NCBI GenBank assembly: GCA_020186115.1
Contig: WSYJ01000005.1
Span: forward strand, 62,001 to 126,000
Reading direction: 5' to 3'
Length of the DNA stretch: 64,000 bases
Source: Histomonas meleagridis
Lineage: Eukaryota > Parabasalia > Tritrichomonadida > Dientamoebidae
The notes under the pieces are model-generated. The model saw only the letters and a list, made by a program, of their open reading frames with translations, searched no databases and had not been told where the DNA came from. Positions within the stretch are counted from its first letter, which is position 1; the number at the start of each line of letters is the position of its first letter. The position numbers and the translations under genes were made by a program. Of the stretch, positions 1 to 10,026 are shown one piece after another.

Positions 1-1328
1 ACTTGATTTGGAACGATGATCCAATAGCACAAAATCGCTGAAATAGCCGCAAACACAGAACCCGATCCAAGGATTGGCGCCTTTTTATCAGACAAAGCGC
101 CGATTCCAGATCCCAAAGCGAAACTCGAAACCTGTTGACCCAAAACGCAGAAACAGTTCAACACGCCCATATAAGTACCCATTGATTCACTTGCGACAAT
201 CATTCCGATGATTGCGAAAGGAACTGAGTTAAAGATCGCGCAAGAAATGCCAATCAATGAGAGTAACCCCAATGCTGCCCATTTGTTCTTCACAAAGAAT
301 ATCGGTATTAAACAAGCGGCTTCGATTATTTGCGAGATAGCATAAGCCCATTTCAATCCAAAGAACTTAATGACAGTTGGCTGGACAAGTGAAAATAATA
401 GAACTAACGCATTAGAAACAGCAATGGTCACCATACCAAACGCTTTTCCATCATCGTATTTCTTGGCCAGTTCTGGATCTGTTGATCCTGCAACACCACC
501 ATAAATATCAGATGCAAAGAAATCAGTGGTGGTGTTTTGGAATGGGAAGTTGGCAACCCACGAAAAGAAGTATACAATGGAAATTCGAAGAACAGGTTTT
601 GGAATTGTTTTGATGGCATTAAAAATCTTCTTGAATGGATTCTCATGAGGGAGTTCTTCGGTATATGTTTCTTCTTTACCGCAAAATATAGTTATGGTGA
701 CACAAATTACAATCAAAACAACTCCAATGATAAATGTAAGTTCATCATTGGTAAATTTACCGTTAGTATAATCGCCTAATTTAAGGCCACCAATCAAGTT
801 GGTGACAATGGAAGCAAGACCAAGCATTAATGACCCAATTGTATTTGCAATGATTTGTTGTGATTGTGGTACAATATCACCAACAATAGCACGTGAAGGG
901 CTCTGAAGAGTATTGGTAGCAACGTTAAGTTCTAAAAGACCAAAAACAAAAACAAATATTGACATTCCTTTCTTTGCTTTTCCGAATAAGCCGCCAATTT
1001 TTTCAACAAAATAAAGAAGCAGAAATCCAATTACAATACCAATACATCCAACAATGATAAAAGGTCTTCTTCTTCCCATTTTGAAATGAGCGATATCACT
1101 GTAATGACCTGCTAAAGGTTGAACAATAAATCCTGAGATAGGTCCTAAAAGCCATATAATTGCAGAAGCAACTTGAGAAACACCAAGACGTTTCATAATT
1201 GGAGTTGCAAGAGCGAATTCAACAGAATACGAAATTTGGTAAGCCATCATTGCACAACATATTCCTATAATGTGAATCTTTGAAATACTTTCTCGTTTTG
1301 CAAGTGGAATCCATTCATCACTTTTCAT
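1..1328 (-). CDS. SLC45/sucrose-type MFS transporter, 3' end beyond window
   Basis: Reading the minus strand from the ATG at 1328, the frame stays open to the first base of the window, so at least 442 codons are present and the C-terminus is missing. The protein has alternating hydrophobic segments. After the second one it carries the loop motif MGRRRPF, which is characteristic of the GPH/SLC45 sucrose-H+ symporter branch of the major facilitator superfamily (RxGRRRPF). The probable role is proton-coupled disaccharide or other sugar uptake across the plasma or lysosomal membrane. It is divergent from the beta-amylase gene at 1514, which fits a shared role in using starch-derived sugar; that link is inferred. 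Substrate cannot be read from the sequence. Confidence in the family is high. Confidence 0.85.
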   Translation of the reverse strand, partial: MKSDEWIPLAKRESISKIHIIGICCAMMAYQISYSVEFALATPIMKRLGVSQVASAIIWLLGPISGFIVQPLAGHYSDIAHFKMGRRRPFIIVGCIGIVIGFLLLYFVEKIGGLFGKAKKGMSIFVFVFGLLELNVATNTLQSPSRAIVGDIVPQSQQIIANTIGSLMLGLASIVTNLIGGLKLGDYTNGKFTNDELTFIIGVVLIVICVTITIFCGKEETYTEELPHENPFKKIFNAIKTIPKPVLRISIVYFFSWVANFPFQNTTTDFFASDIYGGVAGSTDPELAKKYDDGKAFGMVTIAVSNALVLLFSLVQPTVIKFFGLKWAYAISQIIEAACLIPIFFVKNKWAALGLLSLIGISCAIFNSVPFAIIGMIVASESMGTYMGVLNCFCVLGQQVSSFALGSGIGALSDKKAPILGSGSVFAAISAILCYWIIVPNQ

Positions 1329-1513
1329 GTTTGTTAACGTGCTCTACAAACGATGAGATCGAACGATCAAAGAACGTTTTTTATGGACAAATGTTGGCTT
1401 TTTCAAACAAATATAATCGTTCATATTCAATTTTAAATGCACAAAGAAAACCAACCTTCCGCATTGAAAATTGTGGCAGGAGGTGGAAGAGGTTAAACAC
1501 TTCAAAACTCAAA

Positions 1514-2785
1514 ATGTTTGCATTATTGTTCGGTACTGCATTATCCGGATGTGATGTATTCGTTATGGCACCACTTGCCATGTTCGATTCAAATCAAAAT
1601 CTTCTCGATTCAGGCAAATACGATTATTGGTTTGGCCAACTTCAAGGCGCTAATGTCAAAGGTATAATGATTGATGTTTGGTGGGGTATTTGCGAACAAT
1701 CACAAAAGAATTACAAGTTTTCAGGCTATAGAACAGTTTTCAATATGATGAAGAACAAGGGTCTTAAAATCATTCCAGTCATGTCATTCCATCGTTGTGG
1801 TGGTAACGTTGGTGATACATGCAATATCCCAATCCCAGACTTTGTCTTCCAAGGTTCAATGCAACCATACTTCATTGATGTTTTCGGTAACAAAGACTCA
1901 GAATATATTTCATTTGCTTACGATGATATCGAAGTTAATGGTCGTACACCACTCCAAATGTATCATGACTTCATGGTTGCATTTCGTGATGAGTTCATTG
2001 ATTTAATCAACGACGGCACAATCATCGAGATCGAAGTTGGCGCAGGACCATGCGGCGAAATTCGTTACCCATCATATCAACTTGACAAGTGGACGTATTC
2101 AGGCTGCGGCGCATACCAATGCTACGATCCAATGATGAAGAGCAAGTTCAAGCAAGCAGCGGCCGCCGCAGGTCATCCAGAATGGGATTCACCACCAACG
2201 GACACCGGCGACTACAACGTTCGTCCAGGGGGTTCATCATATTGGGCGAACGGCTGGAACATCGAATACGGCAAGTTCTTCAACAAGTGGTATTCCAATT
2301 TGTTAGTTGAGCACGGCGCAAACGTATTAAAAGACGCACGCGAAATCTTTGGCAGCTCTCTCCGCCTCTCGTGTAAAATCTCTGGCATCCACTGGCACTA
2401 CACCTCAAGCTGCCACTGCGCGGAGCTCACTGCCGGATACTACAACATTTGGGACTACGACGGCTACCAAGTCTTGATCAACATGTTCAAGCAGTACAAC
2501 ATCGAAGTCTGCTTCACGTGCCTCGAGATGACCGGCGAAGACTACAGCGCAGGAAGCAATCCGCCGGCACTCGTTGCGCAGATCTTACGCGACACGAAGA
2601 ACGCGGGCCTCAAGTTCGAGGGAGAAAACGCGCTCGAGAGATACGACTGGGCGGCGTACAACCAAATCAAGTCGTGGGTGCCGCAAGGACTGTCAACCTT
2701 CACGTACCTGAGGCTGTGCGATAACTTGATGAACAACAACTTTAACGAATTCAAGAACTTCGTCAACCAAATGAACAACGCTTAA
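1514..2785 (+). CDS. beta-amylase (glycoside hydrolase family 14)
   Basis: A 423-residue beta-amylase, which releases maltose from the non-reducing ends of starch or glycogen. Visible family motifs in order: DVFVMAPL near the start, VDVWWG-like IDVWWGICEQ, HRCGGNVGDTC, GPCGEIRYPSY with the acid catalytic Glu, FTCLEMTGEDYS, and GENALERYD with the base catalytic Glu. The open frame extends upstream to 1280, but that part overlaps the divergent transporter start and has no family similarity. The ATG at 1514 gives a short hydrophobic leader (MFALLFGTALSG) directly before the conserved fold, so I chose it; secretion is plausible. Soybean beta-amylase is about 495 residues, so this one is compact. 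From about 2030 onward the codons become distinctly GC-rich, unlike every neighbour. Confidence 0.93.
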   Translation: MFALLFGTALSGCDVFVMAPLAMFDSNQNLLDSGKYDYWFGQLQGANVKGIMIDVWWGICEQSQKNYKFSGYRTVFNMMKNKGLKIIPVMSFHRCGGNVGDTCNIPIPDFVFQGSMQPYFIDVFGNKDSEYISFAYDDIEVNGRTPLQMYHDFMVAFRDEFIDLINDGTIIEIEVGAGPCGEIRYPSYQLDKWTYSGCGAYQCYDPMMKSKFKQAAAAAGHPEWDSPPTDTGDYNVRPGGSSYWANGWNIEYGKFFNKWYSNLLVEHGANVLKDAREIFGSSLRLSCKISGIHWHYTSSCHCAELTAGYYNIWDYDGYQVLINMFKQYNIEVCFTCLEMTGEDYSAGSNPPALVAQILRDTKNAGLKFEGENALERYDWAAYNQIKSWVPQGLSTFTYLRLCDNLMNNNFNEFKNFVNQMNNA

Positions 2786-3316
2786 AGTAAATATGGTCTT
2801 TAGGCTGAATTTACTATGGAATAAATAATCTTTTGCAATTATATCCGTTTCAGTTTAAATTCTTTCGTAATAATATGCGCTGCATCGAAGAAAATAATTT
2901 ATATATTTGTTCATTTGAATGATTTTACATATATGTGTTTACATTTGGTGAATATACGAAGATGGATTTACTATTATATAAACAAATTAACAATATGAAT
3001 TATTCAATTGTATGTATTTTGTACAGTATGTGTCATAATAACAAGAGATCTCTTATAAATATATATTTGATGAAATGGAATTTGTACTTACAAATTAAAA
3101 CTAAATGGTTTTTCATATAGTTTCATTCATACCGCAAATTATATACAATAATATACATATGTATATAATATTATAAGAATTTTATTATCATCATATATGA
3201 TAAATATATCTGATTTTGTGATGGTGCCTATATATGTTTTCATTTGGGAATATATTATAACTGTGATTTGCATGAGCTGATAGGATTAATTTTCAAAACT
3301 AAAAAAATGTTTTCTT
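2786..3316. other. intergenic, no gene seen
   Basis: AT-rich DNA with many ATATAT tracts between the ends of two convergent genes. A 61-codon open frame at 2935-3120 has no protein-like composition and I do not treat it as a gene. Confidence 0.6.
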
Positions 3317-3763
3317 TTATTTTGTTCTTAATAAAGGCGATTGTTCCTTTGGTGTGTCGAGCATTGTGAGTATGAGTCTTTGAAAAGGATTCCTTATTTC
3401 TCTATGTTCAATAGACCTTCTTTTTTCTCTTGGTTTTTGGTTATCATTCTTATAAAATTCAGTGTTTGATTTACTTAAGCATTTGTAGGTATTGGTCTTA
3501 AGAGATATTGTTTTCTCATTGAAGTTGTTTACTTTTTCCCATGTAAGGACAAGAGAGTTTCTATTCTTATGTTTTTTATCCTTTGAATCCTTCTTCATTG
3601 CCCAATCAGCAGAATCCCATAGTGATATGTTTCTTCTTTTATTTTTAGCCTCGATATTAATTTCAATGTGTTTAAATCGTGGGGCTTTTGATTTTGCTTC
3701 CATATTTAATAATGAAAATGAGATTAATAAATTCAAAGTAAAATTTATTTGAAATTTTTTCAT
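3317..3763 (-). CDS. small secreted basic protein, unknown
   Basis: A 148-residue protein of unknown function. I chose the ATG at 3763 rather than the upstream one at 3814, because it puts a hydrophobic signal-like segment (MKKFQINFTLNLLISFSLL) at the N-terminus. The mature part is rich in Lys, Arg, Asn and Ser with no cysteine framework and no recognisable domain. It ends just inside the convergent gap with beta-amylase. It could be a secreted or granule protein, or a chance open frame in low-complexity DNA; the composition favours a gene only moderately. Confidence 0.45.
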   Translation of the reverse strand: MKKFQINFTLNLLISFSLLNMEAKSKAPRFKHIEINIEAKNKRRNISLWDSADWAMKKDSKDKKHKNRNSLVLTWEKVNNFNEKTISLKTNTYKCLSKSNTEFYKNDNQKPREKRRSIEHREIRNPFQRLILTMLDTPKEQSPLLRTK

Positions 3764-4172
3764 GATCCTCCATTTTTCAATCATTTCTTTGAATTTTCCT
3801 TTTAATTCGCTCAATTTTTAAATAATAAAAAACTGTTTTCCAATTTTATTCACATCTGGAAGTTTCTGTTAGTAACCGTATTCGTTCCATTTTATATTAT
3901 TTTTCGTTGTCCTAGCTCCAAATTCCAAGTTTATAAACTTTGATTTTTCATGCATAATGATTTTATAAATGAAAGAAATCTATTTTGCTTTTTTTTAAAT
4001 CTTCCAAATTATCGTCGGAATACTCATTTAAGAAATTATTACTTTTTGCCAACGACGTAAAGATAAAGGTACCTTTGGTTATTCTATAATTGATGACTAA
4101 ATGGAAAAATTGTTTAAATTGTTCTTTTTGACAAAAGTGACAACCATACGATGTAAAAAAGTGACAATCAAC
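3764..4172. other. intergenic between divergent genes
   Basis: Region between the starts of the small secreted gene and the SNARE gene. It should hold both promoters. The SNARE ATG is preceded by TCAAC within 6 nt, loosely like the trichomonad initiator (TCA-Py-T/A). An 82-codon open frame on the minus strand (3963-4211) overlaps the SNARE start and is judged spurious. Confidence 0.4.
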
Positions 4173-4787
4173 ATGTCTTTCAGGAATATCGCTGCAGAGA
4201 AAACAAATCAACTCTCAACCGAGGTAAACAGCTTTAAAACAATCTGGTTCACCAAAGTTAGGCCTAATTTAGAAAATTTAGAAGATCCAAAAATAAGGAA
4301 TACCGTCAAAATTTCAATGAAGCAATTGATCAGATTGTCCGGTATTATTGAACAAAAAATAGACAAAGGAAAAGATGGAGGTCATGATGAAGACATTCAT
4401 AGAGTTTATGATGGACCATATTATGAATTTTCACAAAAAAGGGAAAATATCTTGCAACAAATTCAAACAATTGATGACAGAGAGAGAGCACAAAAGGCTG
4501 CTGAAGAAGCAAAGGTTCTCCAACAAACTGAAGGCAATGCTGATCAAATACAAGTTCAACAAGAACAAGAAGACCTTGACTTTATTCAAGAGCAAACTGA
4601 ACAGATTGTGACTGATATGCAAGATCTCAAGGAAATCACGCAACAAGTTCATGATAAAATTCAATCAGATCATCAAGTTGTCGTCAGAATTGATGAAAAA
4701 ATCGAGGAAGCTAAAGTTGATATGGTTGAAGGAAATAAAGAATTGGAAAAGGCCGAACAAGATCAGAAAAAATGCAACATTTACTAA
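4173..4787 (+). CDS. syntaxin-like soluble SNARE with CaaX-like C-terminus
   Basis: A 204-residue SNARE-like protein that should act in vesicle fusion. The N-terminal 70 residues (from MSFRNIAAEK) are helical and resemble a syntaxin Habc region. A low-complexity Gln/Glu helix follows. The last 60 residues form a heptad-patterned coiled coil like a Q-SNARE motif (VHDKIQSDHQVVVRIDEKIEEA). The frame opens earlier at 4101, but the conserved-looking protein begins at 4173. Instead of a C-terminal membrane anchor it ends in KKCNIY, a CaaX-type box, so membrane attachment by prenylation, as in Ykt6, is likely. By alignment to the SNAP-25/syntaxin core, the zero-layer position appears to be Asp rather than Gln; this assignment is by eye. 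Confidence 0.7.
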   Translation: MSFRNIAAEKTNQLSTEVNSFKTIWFTKVRPNLENLEDPKIRNTVKISMKQLIRLSGIIEQKIDKGKDGGHDEDIHRVYDGPYYEFSQKRENILQQIQTIDDRERAQKAAEEAKVLQQTEGNADQIQVQQEQEDLDFIQEQTEQIVTDMQDLKEITQQVHDKIQSDHQVVVRIDEKIEEAKVDMVEGNKELEKAEQDQKKCNIY

Positions 4788-5180
4788 AAATGGAAATTCG
4801 ACACTTAAGTTTTTGACTTAAGAGTTTTTTGTTCAACATTAGCTGCAAAGTTTTGACGTTCTTATAAATCATTAAAGTTTGTTTATTGAGTTTATATTAT
4901 GACAATTTTTTAATCATTGAATTATATCATTTTTGAGACAAAATATAATGACATTTATTATTTTAAATTTTACTTTCCTAATCAAAATGATCAACTTCTT
5001 TTTTTTTTTAAAGAAATTATAGCAAACTATTTCACCTGAAATTCTTATGCCAGTTTTTTCTAAAAATATTATTTTTAACAACAAAATTTAATTAAATTAT
5101 TTTACTAATTTAAAGATTCATGAATTCAACACAATAGTAAAAGGTTTTAACATTATTTTAAGGTTTATTTATTAAGCAAA
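4788..5180. other. intergenic between convergent genes
   Basis: AT-rich with homopolymer T and A runs; no open frame or RNA gene seen. Holds the 3' ends of the SNARE gene and the small minus-strand gene. Confidence 0.5.
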
Positions 5181-5483
5181 TTAAACTTCAGTATCATGAA
5201 TCTCCTTCAGTAATTCATCAATTTCTTTCAATGTTTCTTCAGAAATTTGTTTTGTATCACTATAAACTTCCACTTCTTCGGCTTTATTTTTCTTTTTCAT
5301 AAATGATTCCCATGCTATGGAAGCAGAATCAGGTGTTCGAATTTTCGAAAATGTTTTTGCTTTATTAATATAAATCGTTTCAGTGAACAACCTTCGACAG
5401 CATTTTGGTTTCTCAGCCAAAGAGATCCCGTCCGGACGTGTGAATAAGTATAATCGCCTTCCAAACACAAAACAACTGATCAT
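5181..5483 (-). CDS. hypothetical protein, 100 residues
   Basis: A 100-residue open frame whose GC content and codon use are more coding-like than the flanks. The N-terminal half is Arg/Lys-rich (FGRRLYLFTRPDG), the C-terminal third is acidic and helical (ISEETLKEIDELLKEI). No family recognised. It may be a small soluble protein or the surviving piece of a longer gene. I saw no upstream extension. Confidence 0.5.
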   Translation of the reverse strand: MISCFVFGRRLYLFTRPDGISLAEKPKCCRRLFTETIYINKAKTFSKIRTPDSASIAWESFMKKKNKAEEVEVYSDTKQISEETLKEIDELLKEIHDTEV

Positions 5484-5807
5484 ATTTGTTAGAACATCAA
5501 AATTTGATGTACTTTTACATTTATTTCCAATTAATAATTTTAATAATTAAATCCAATTTCATGAAAATAAAAATGCAAAACATCTTCCCTTTAAGAGGTG
5601 AACATAAGTTTAAAAAAATAATTTTAATAATTTCATTATTATCTTTCTATCATAAAAAAAAATATCAAAGTTTATGGCTTCATCTTTATCTTTTAATTTA
5701 GTATAAATAAGCGAAATTATAAAGAATATCTGCATTGACGCCATGCAAATCTTAGACAACTTTGAAAACTTTTTGATCTAAAAGACAAAAATAAACGGGC
5801 GAATGAC
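5484..5807. promoter_or_regulatory. divergent intergenic region with AACGGG element
   Basis: Promoter region shared by the small minus-strand gene and the plus-strand helical-repeat gene. AAACGGG at 5793-5799 lies about 10 nt before the ATG at 5808. The same AACGG/CCGTT core recurs in other promoters of this window and matches the general Myb recognition core YAACGG. A 71-codon open frame at 5486-5701 looks random. Confidence 0.4.
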
Positions 5808-7181
5808 ATGTGCGACTACAAAAAAAATGAATCTCATAGGAATTACAGACGTCAGTACATCAATTTCCTTCGACAGAGTGATCAAGATAGGATGGTAAAT
5901 TTTGGTAATTTGTATGAAATTTTAAAAAAATTAATTTCGAATTATCAAGAAAATAATTACGGAAATACGATTCATTCTATATCTGAGCTTCACCGATACC
6001 TCCGTAATACAGCACAAATCCCAATAGAACAATTTAACATTAGTGGCATGAATTTTTTATTTTTTGATCTTCTACAAAATCCCTTATTTACTCTTTATTA
6101 TGATAACATATTTCGTGTTTTAATCATTCTTGTTAGTACTCCTGGGTTTGATCTTACTCCTTTTATAGATATTAATTTTATCAATTTTCTTTTTTCAGCA
6201 ATTTTCCCAGTACTTCGAGACAAGTCCAATATCTTTTCATTATATTCCATATTAATAACCAAAGTACCACCAAAAATCATAATTTCCAATGATTCAGTCC
6301 AACTGATCATTACAATTTATCATTCATGTAATGATTTTCTTACACAACTTTCCATTATAAGATGCTTGACCGTCATTGTTGAAAGGATTGATGCCAATTT
6401 TGAAAATGAAATAATTTTAATAGTTGGATTTGTTCAATCTGAACTTACCAATTTAACCAAAAGTGCTCCAGAAATATTAAGCCTCTTTTCCTGTTGCTTT
6501 GAATGCTTCCCATTTTGTGCTGAAAAGCTTCTCCAAGACTTCCCATATCAAGCGCTTTACGAAATGTGCCAATTTTCGAACGAACCCCTTCAAATCGAAA
6601 TCATGAAATTAATTCAATCATTTGCCAATTTTCATATTGAAAATGCGTTTGCTATATTCCGTTGGGATTATTTTTGTTTTGCATTGCATGATGAATCATC
6701 AGAACGTGTAAAAACAGGATTTTTTCAAATGGCCATTTCGATAATTAAATTCCGTCATACCATCTATACTAACATTGAAATCATATTACCAATCATTTTA
6801 AACTCTTTTCATAATTATGTATTTCCTGTTAAATCAATTTCCTTAAAATTTTTGTCAAAATTGATTTACAGAATTCCAAATATCGTTGCCAGTTATCTAT
6901 TAGTTAATGGCTATATGGACATATTGGACTTGTTCTTGCAGTCATCTGATGAGAATATGCTTAAAATCGTATTGAAATCTTATATATATTTAATCGAAAT
7001 CGCACACGACGGAATATTTCACGACCAAATAATGCACGAGTTGGATAAAGTAATACTACAAGTTGCGGATTTGGAGACAAAAGATGATAAGGTTATGGCG
7101 CTGGTGGATTGTTTCTTGAGTTTGTTCTTTTTGTCTGTAAACTTAGACTTAAAAGTAGACAATGAAGAAGAAGAAACATAA
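5808..7181 (+). CDS. ARM/HEAT-like alpha-helical repeat protein
   Basis: A 457-residue protein with no sequence-level family match I can name. It consists of repeated amphipathic helix pairs rich in Leu, Ile, Phe and Asn, from about residue 35 to 440, in the style of armadillo-like trichomonad proteins. The N-terminus is polar (MCDYKKNESHRNYRRQY) and the C-terminus acidic (DNEEEET). There is no signal peptide or membrane segment. A scaffold or transport-adaptor role is typical of the fold but is inference only. The promoter carries an AACGGG element 10 nt upstream. Confidence 0.75.
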   Translation: MCDYKKNESHRNYRRQYINFLRQSDQDRMVNFGNLYEILKKLISNYQENNYGNTIHSISELHRYLRNTAQIPIEQFNISGMNFLFFDLLQNPLFTLYYDNIFRVLIILVSTPGFDLTPFIDINFINFLFSAIFPVLRDKSNIFSLYSILITKVPPKIIISNDSVQLIITIYHSCNDFLTQLSIIRCLTVIVERIDANFENEIILIVGFVQSELTNLTKSAPEILSLFSCCFECFPFCAEKLLQDFPYQALYEMCQFSNEPLQIEIMKLIQSFANFHIENAFAIFRWDYFCFALHDESSERVKTGFFQMAISIIKFRHTIYTNIEIILPIILNSFHNYVFPVKSISLKFLSKLIYRIPNIVASYLLVNGYMDILDLFLQSSDENMLKIVLKSYIYLIEIAHDGIFHDQIMHELDKVILQVADLETKDDKVMALVDCFLSLFFLSVNLDLKVDNEEEET

Positions 7182-7969
7182 GTTTTATATGATTTATTTT
7201 TGGGGCTGAATATATGTTAAAATTAATTATGTTAAGAAAATCGAGAAAAAAGATTTTGTGTTAACGTTCTCCTTAGTGAAGTTAGTGAAAAATAGGAAGA
7301 TTGCAAAAATTACAAAATTAAATCAAAAAAAATTTATCAAATATATATTACTAAATATTTTCTCTATGAATAATGCTACAGTATAGGCGTGGGTTATAAT
7401 AAGGTGTCGGTCTACATGTTTTTCACGGCAGTGCTTATTGTTATTGTACAAAAATTGGAACTATGTGAGATTCTATAGTCAGAAAAGTTATAATTATTTA
7501 ACAATGAAACAGCAGTGCATATTTAGCACAAATGCATTTTGTGAATTAATTATATTTCCTACATATAACTAATTGATTAAGTCTTTTTGGGAAAATTATA
7601 GGGTGTTTATTATTGGAAATTAATTTACTAAATTGAAACTAATTAAATTCTTTTATCTTTTACGCATGAAACTAATGCGGCAATCAAATGAGTGAAGCAG
7701 CATCATTTCCTTTCGTGTTAACACTCTGATAAGACAAAACTGACACATAGATCGATAGAATTTTTGCTTTTGAATTACATTTGTAATAAATGATAAAGTT
7801 TCTTGATAATGTATTTTAAAATTAAAATAGAACAATGATGACAAAATAATTTTTATAACATTCATATAAGAATAGTTAAAGAAAAATATTATCATCCAAA
7901 TTAAAAAATTTTAGTTAATAAAAATTTAAGTTCCATGGATTTTGATGGAGTTTTTGTTAAGAAATCTTA
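7182..7969. other. intergenic, 788 bp, no gene supported
   Basis: Space between convergent genes. The stretch near 7378-7450 is less AT-rich (GGCGTGGGTTATAATAAGG) but I could not fold it into a tRNA, and no open frame covers it. An 80-codon minus-strand frame at 7653-7895 is hydrophobic low-complexity and unconvincing. Confidence 0.5.
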
Positions 7970-8953
7970 TTAAAGAGAATTGCTATAATTTCCTGACTTC
8001 TTGATAAGGAGAGTTACCAAAACAGCTATTACTACAAGAACCACAGCTGCGACTACTGCAATAATTATTATGACCTTCTTAGTAAAAAATTTTTGCTTGG
8101 TTGGTGATGTTGTTATGGATTCGTTTGTAGGATTTACTGGTCCTGGTGGAAGATTCTTATATTGAATTGGTCCATAATCTTCATTAACTTCTTCTAAATC
8201 AACAAAAGTTATTTGCAATTGAGTGGGAGAACTCTTTTTGTTCGTACACTGAGCTAATCCTTGTCCTTTTGTACAAAACATTGGATAAGGATTTTTCTTT
8301 ACTTTAAATCGTGTTGCAGGAGGATATAACATTGTATTTCCTTTTTTATTACTATAGAAGCCTTGAATGGATTTCATATTCCTTTTCCCAAATATTTGTA
8401 ATATTATATTAACTTGATCTTGAATTGGACCAAAATCATTTGTAACTATTGTAAATGCTCTTGTTGAAACAAAATTTCCTACATTAAATTGTGCAGGTTT
8501 AAAAGTTCTAACAGCTTTGTAAAATGTAGTAGGGTTTCCTTTAACGAGTTTATCAAATCCTCTCTTGATAGAATCAAAGAAACAATCAAATTTACCTGTG
8601 CTTCCTGAATTCAGTTCAAGATCGAAGTTATCAGTAATTTCTTGAATAAATAAATATCTAAAAACAGATTTTGCCTCATTTTCTGTTAATGGATTGTTCC
8701 CATTTTGAGAGATTACTTTAAGTTTTTGTGCATTAAAAAGTTGACTAAATTTATTATCCATTCCATTTAACTTTGCTTGTTGTACTACTCTTGACACTTC
8801 TTTACTTAGGCATTTTTGAACATTCTTATCCTTTGTATGAGGGAGTGCAGTTAAAGTATATACTTTATTTTTATCATTAGTTTCATCTGGAAAGAATCCT
8901 TTTGCTTCAATTGCTTGAATTTGATTTCCTAAAAGACAAAGAAAAATAAACAT
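7970..8953 (-). CDS. type I membrane protein, ADP-ribosyltransferase-like ectodomain (catalytic Glu missing)
   Basis: A 327-residue protein with signal peptide (1-17), ectodomain, one membrane helix (about 294-317) and a 10-residue cytosolic tail. The ectodomain follows the pattern of arginine-specific mono-ADP-ribosyltransferases (ART fold): a helical lobe (NPLTENEAKSVFRYLF), an Arg-bearing strand (YKAVRTF, R149), a Ser-Thr strand (FVSTRAFT, 163-165) and the strand before LYPPATRFKV (about 209-218). In known ARTs a Glu sits four residues before the PP; here that position is Thr207, so transferase activity is doubtful. A paralogue lies at 12187-13221 on the same strand. The fold assignment is by motif order only. 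Confidence 0.6.
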   Translation of the reverse strand: MFIFLCLLGNQIQAIEAKGFFPDETNDKNKVYTLTALPHTKDKNVQKCLSKEVSRVVQQAKLNGMDNKFSQLFNAQKLKVISQNGNNPLTENEAKSVFRYLFIQEITDNFDLELNSGSTGKFDCFFDSIKRGFDKLVKGNPTTFYKAVRTFKPAQFNVGNFVSTRAFTIVTNDFGPIQDQVNIILQIFGKRNMKSIQGFYSNKKGNTMLYPPATRFKVKKNPYPMFCTKGQGLAQCTNKKSSPTQLQITFVDLEEVNEDYGPIQYKNLPPGPVNPTNESITTSPTKQKFFTKKVIIIIAVVAAVVLVVIAVLVTLLIKKSGNYSNSL

Positions 8954-10026
8954 TGTAAAAATGAATATGATATTATAATTTTATAAAAAAAGCAGAAGTT
9001 CAAGGATACTTTTTCGAATATTTTTTATTTTAATTAACATTGAGCAAAAACAAGATCCAAAAGTATATAATTTTTATATTTCATAAGTTTCAAATTATAA
9101 ACATTTTCACAAAGCAAATTAAATATATTTTCATTAAAAAACAATTCACATTTTGTGTATATTTAAGATAACACTGTGTTACGCCTTATGAGGCTTTTCT
9201 CTGAACCACGTATTGCTAAATTTAAATCTGAAAAATGGGAATCATTTCTAAAGGGTGTTATGAAAGTTGTTGGATCCCAGCAGATAAACTCGCAATGGTC
9301 ACCAGGTTATTTTGTAAAGGAAAACATATATTTTTGTTTTTTCAACTGGCCCAAAATTTCTGTTCTCACTTTTTTTTTTTCTTTTTGCACTCCATTTTTA
9401 TTCACATGCTCAAAGAAAATACGTTATCGTAAAAATTTGCTTCTCAAAAACGGATTCGAGGGTTTTCAAATATTTTGATAAAAATACGACAACTTTTGTA
9501 ATCGGTTTTTGTGATTGTAAATAACTATCAAAAAGTTATATGGAACAAAAACCCTGAAACAAAATTAATGCACAATCTTCTTATCATTCAACTGATAGAA
9601 GTTATTATAATTGGTGTGACTGTACTTGCATGTAAAATTAGATTTAATAAATACATATTCGAATATGAAAATTTACAAATTCATCAAATCCAAAATAATG
9701 ACAAAGAATTTAAGATTCGTAGTAAGCACATAAATTATGCAATTAGCAAGTGCATGGATGTTGATAATATCATATTGATTCTAATAATATCAAAAAAAAC
9801 CACAACATACTTTCTTAAACAATTACAACTCTGGATTAATTACTATATCGTGGAGAAAAGTCCATTTGACAATACATATTATTCGAATTTTTTATCCCAA
9901 TATAAAAATAGCATTTTTTTTTATCTTTCATATGTTATAATATTTTTGGTTATTTTTTCTTTGATACATATTTTTAAAAAATGTAATATCGATAAAACGA
10001 AATACAATTTTCATGTCATTTCATTT
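8954..10026. other. long intergenic region upstream of BspA-like gene
   Basis: About 1.07 kb between divergent genes. It contains a coding-like fragment at 9176-9330 (separate entry). From 9511 it is an open frame in phase with the BspA-like gene, encoding AT-rich hydrophobic, Asn/Ile/Lys-rich sequence that I read as untranslated. Confidence 0.45.
9176..9330 (+). pseudogene. orphan coding-like fragment
   Basis: Roughly 50 codons with balanced composition (EPRIAKFKSEKWESF, VVGSQQINSQWSPG) inside otherwise AT-rich intergenic DNA. The frame continues to 9478 but turns into low-complexity sequence after FVKENIYF. I do not recognise the family. It looks like a remnant of a gene or mobile element rather than a complete small gene. 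Confidence 0.3.

Noticed and set aside
2449-2724. 91-codon plus-strand ORF in the GC-rich part of beta-amylase
   Set aside because: Out-of-frame shadow; Arg-rich composition is typical of a shifted GC-rich coding frame.
2935-3120. 61-codon ORF
   Set aside because: AT-rich random composition in intergenic DNA with no start context or conserved-looking sequence.
7378-7460. tRNA-like stretch
   Set aside because: No cloverleaf with a matching acceptor stem or T-loop GTTCRANYC could be formed by eye.
9511-10026. N-terminal extension of the BspA-like protein
   Set aside because: Encodes low-complexity, multi-hydrophobic sequence before an obvious signal peptide at 10027; not typical of the family.
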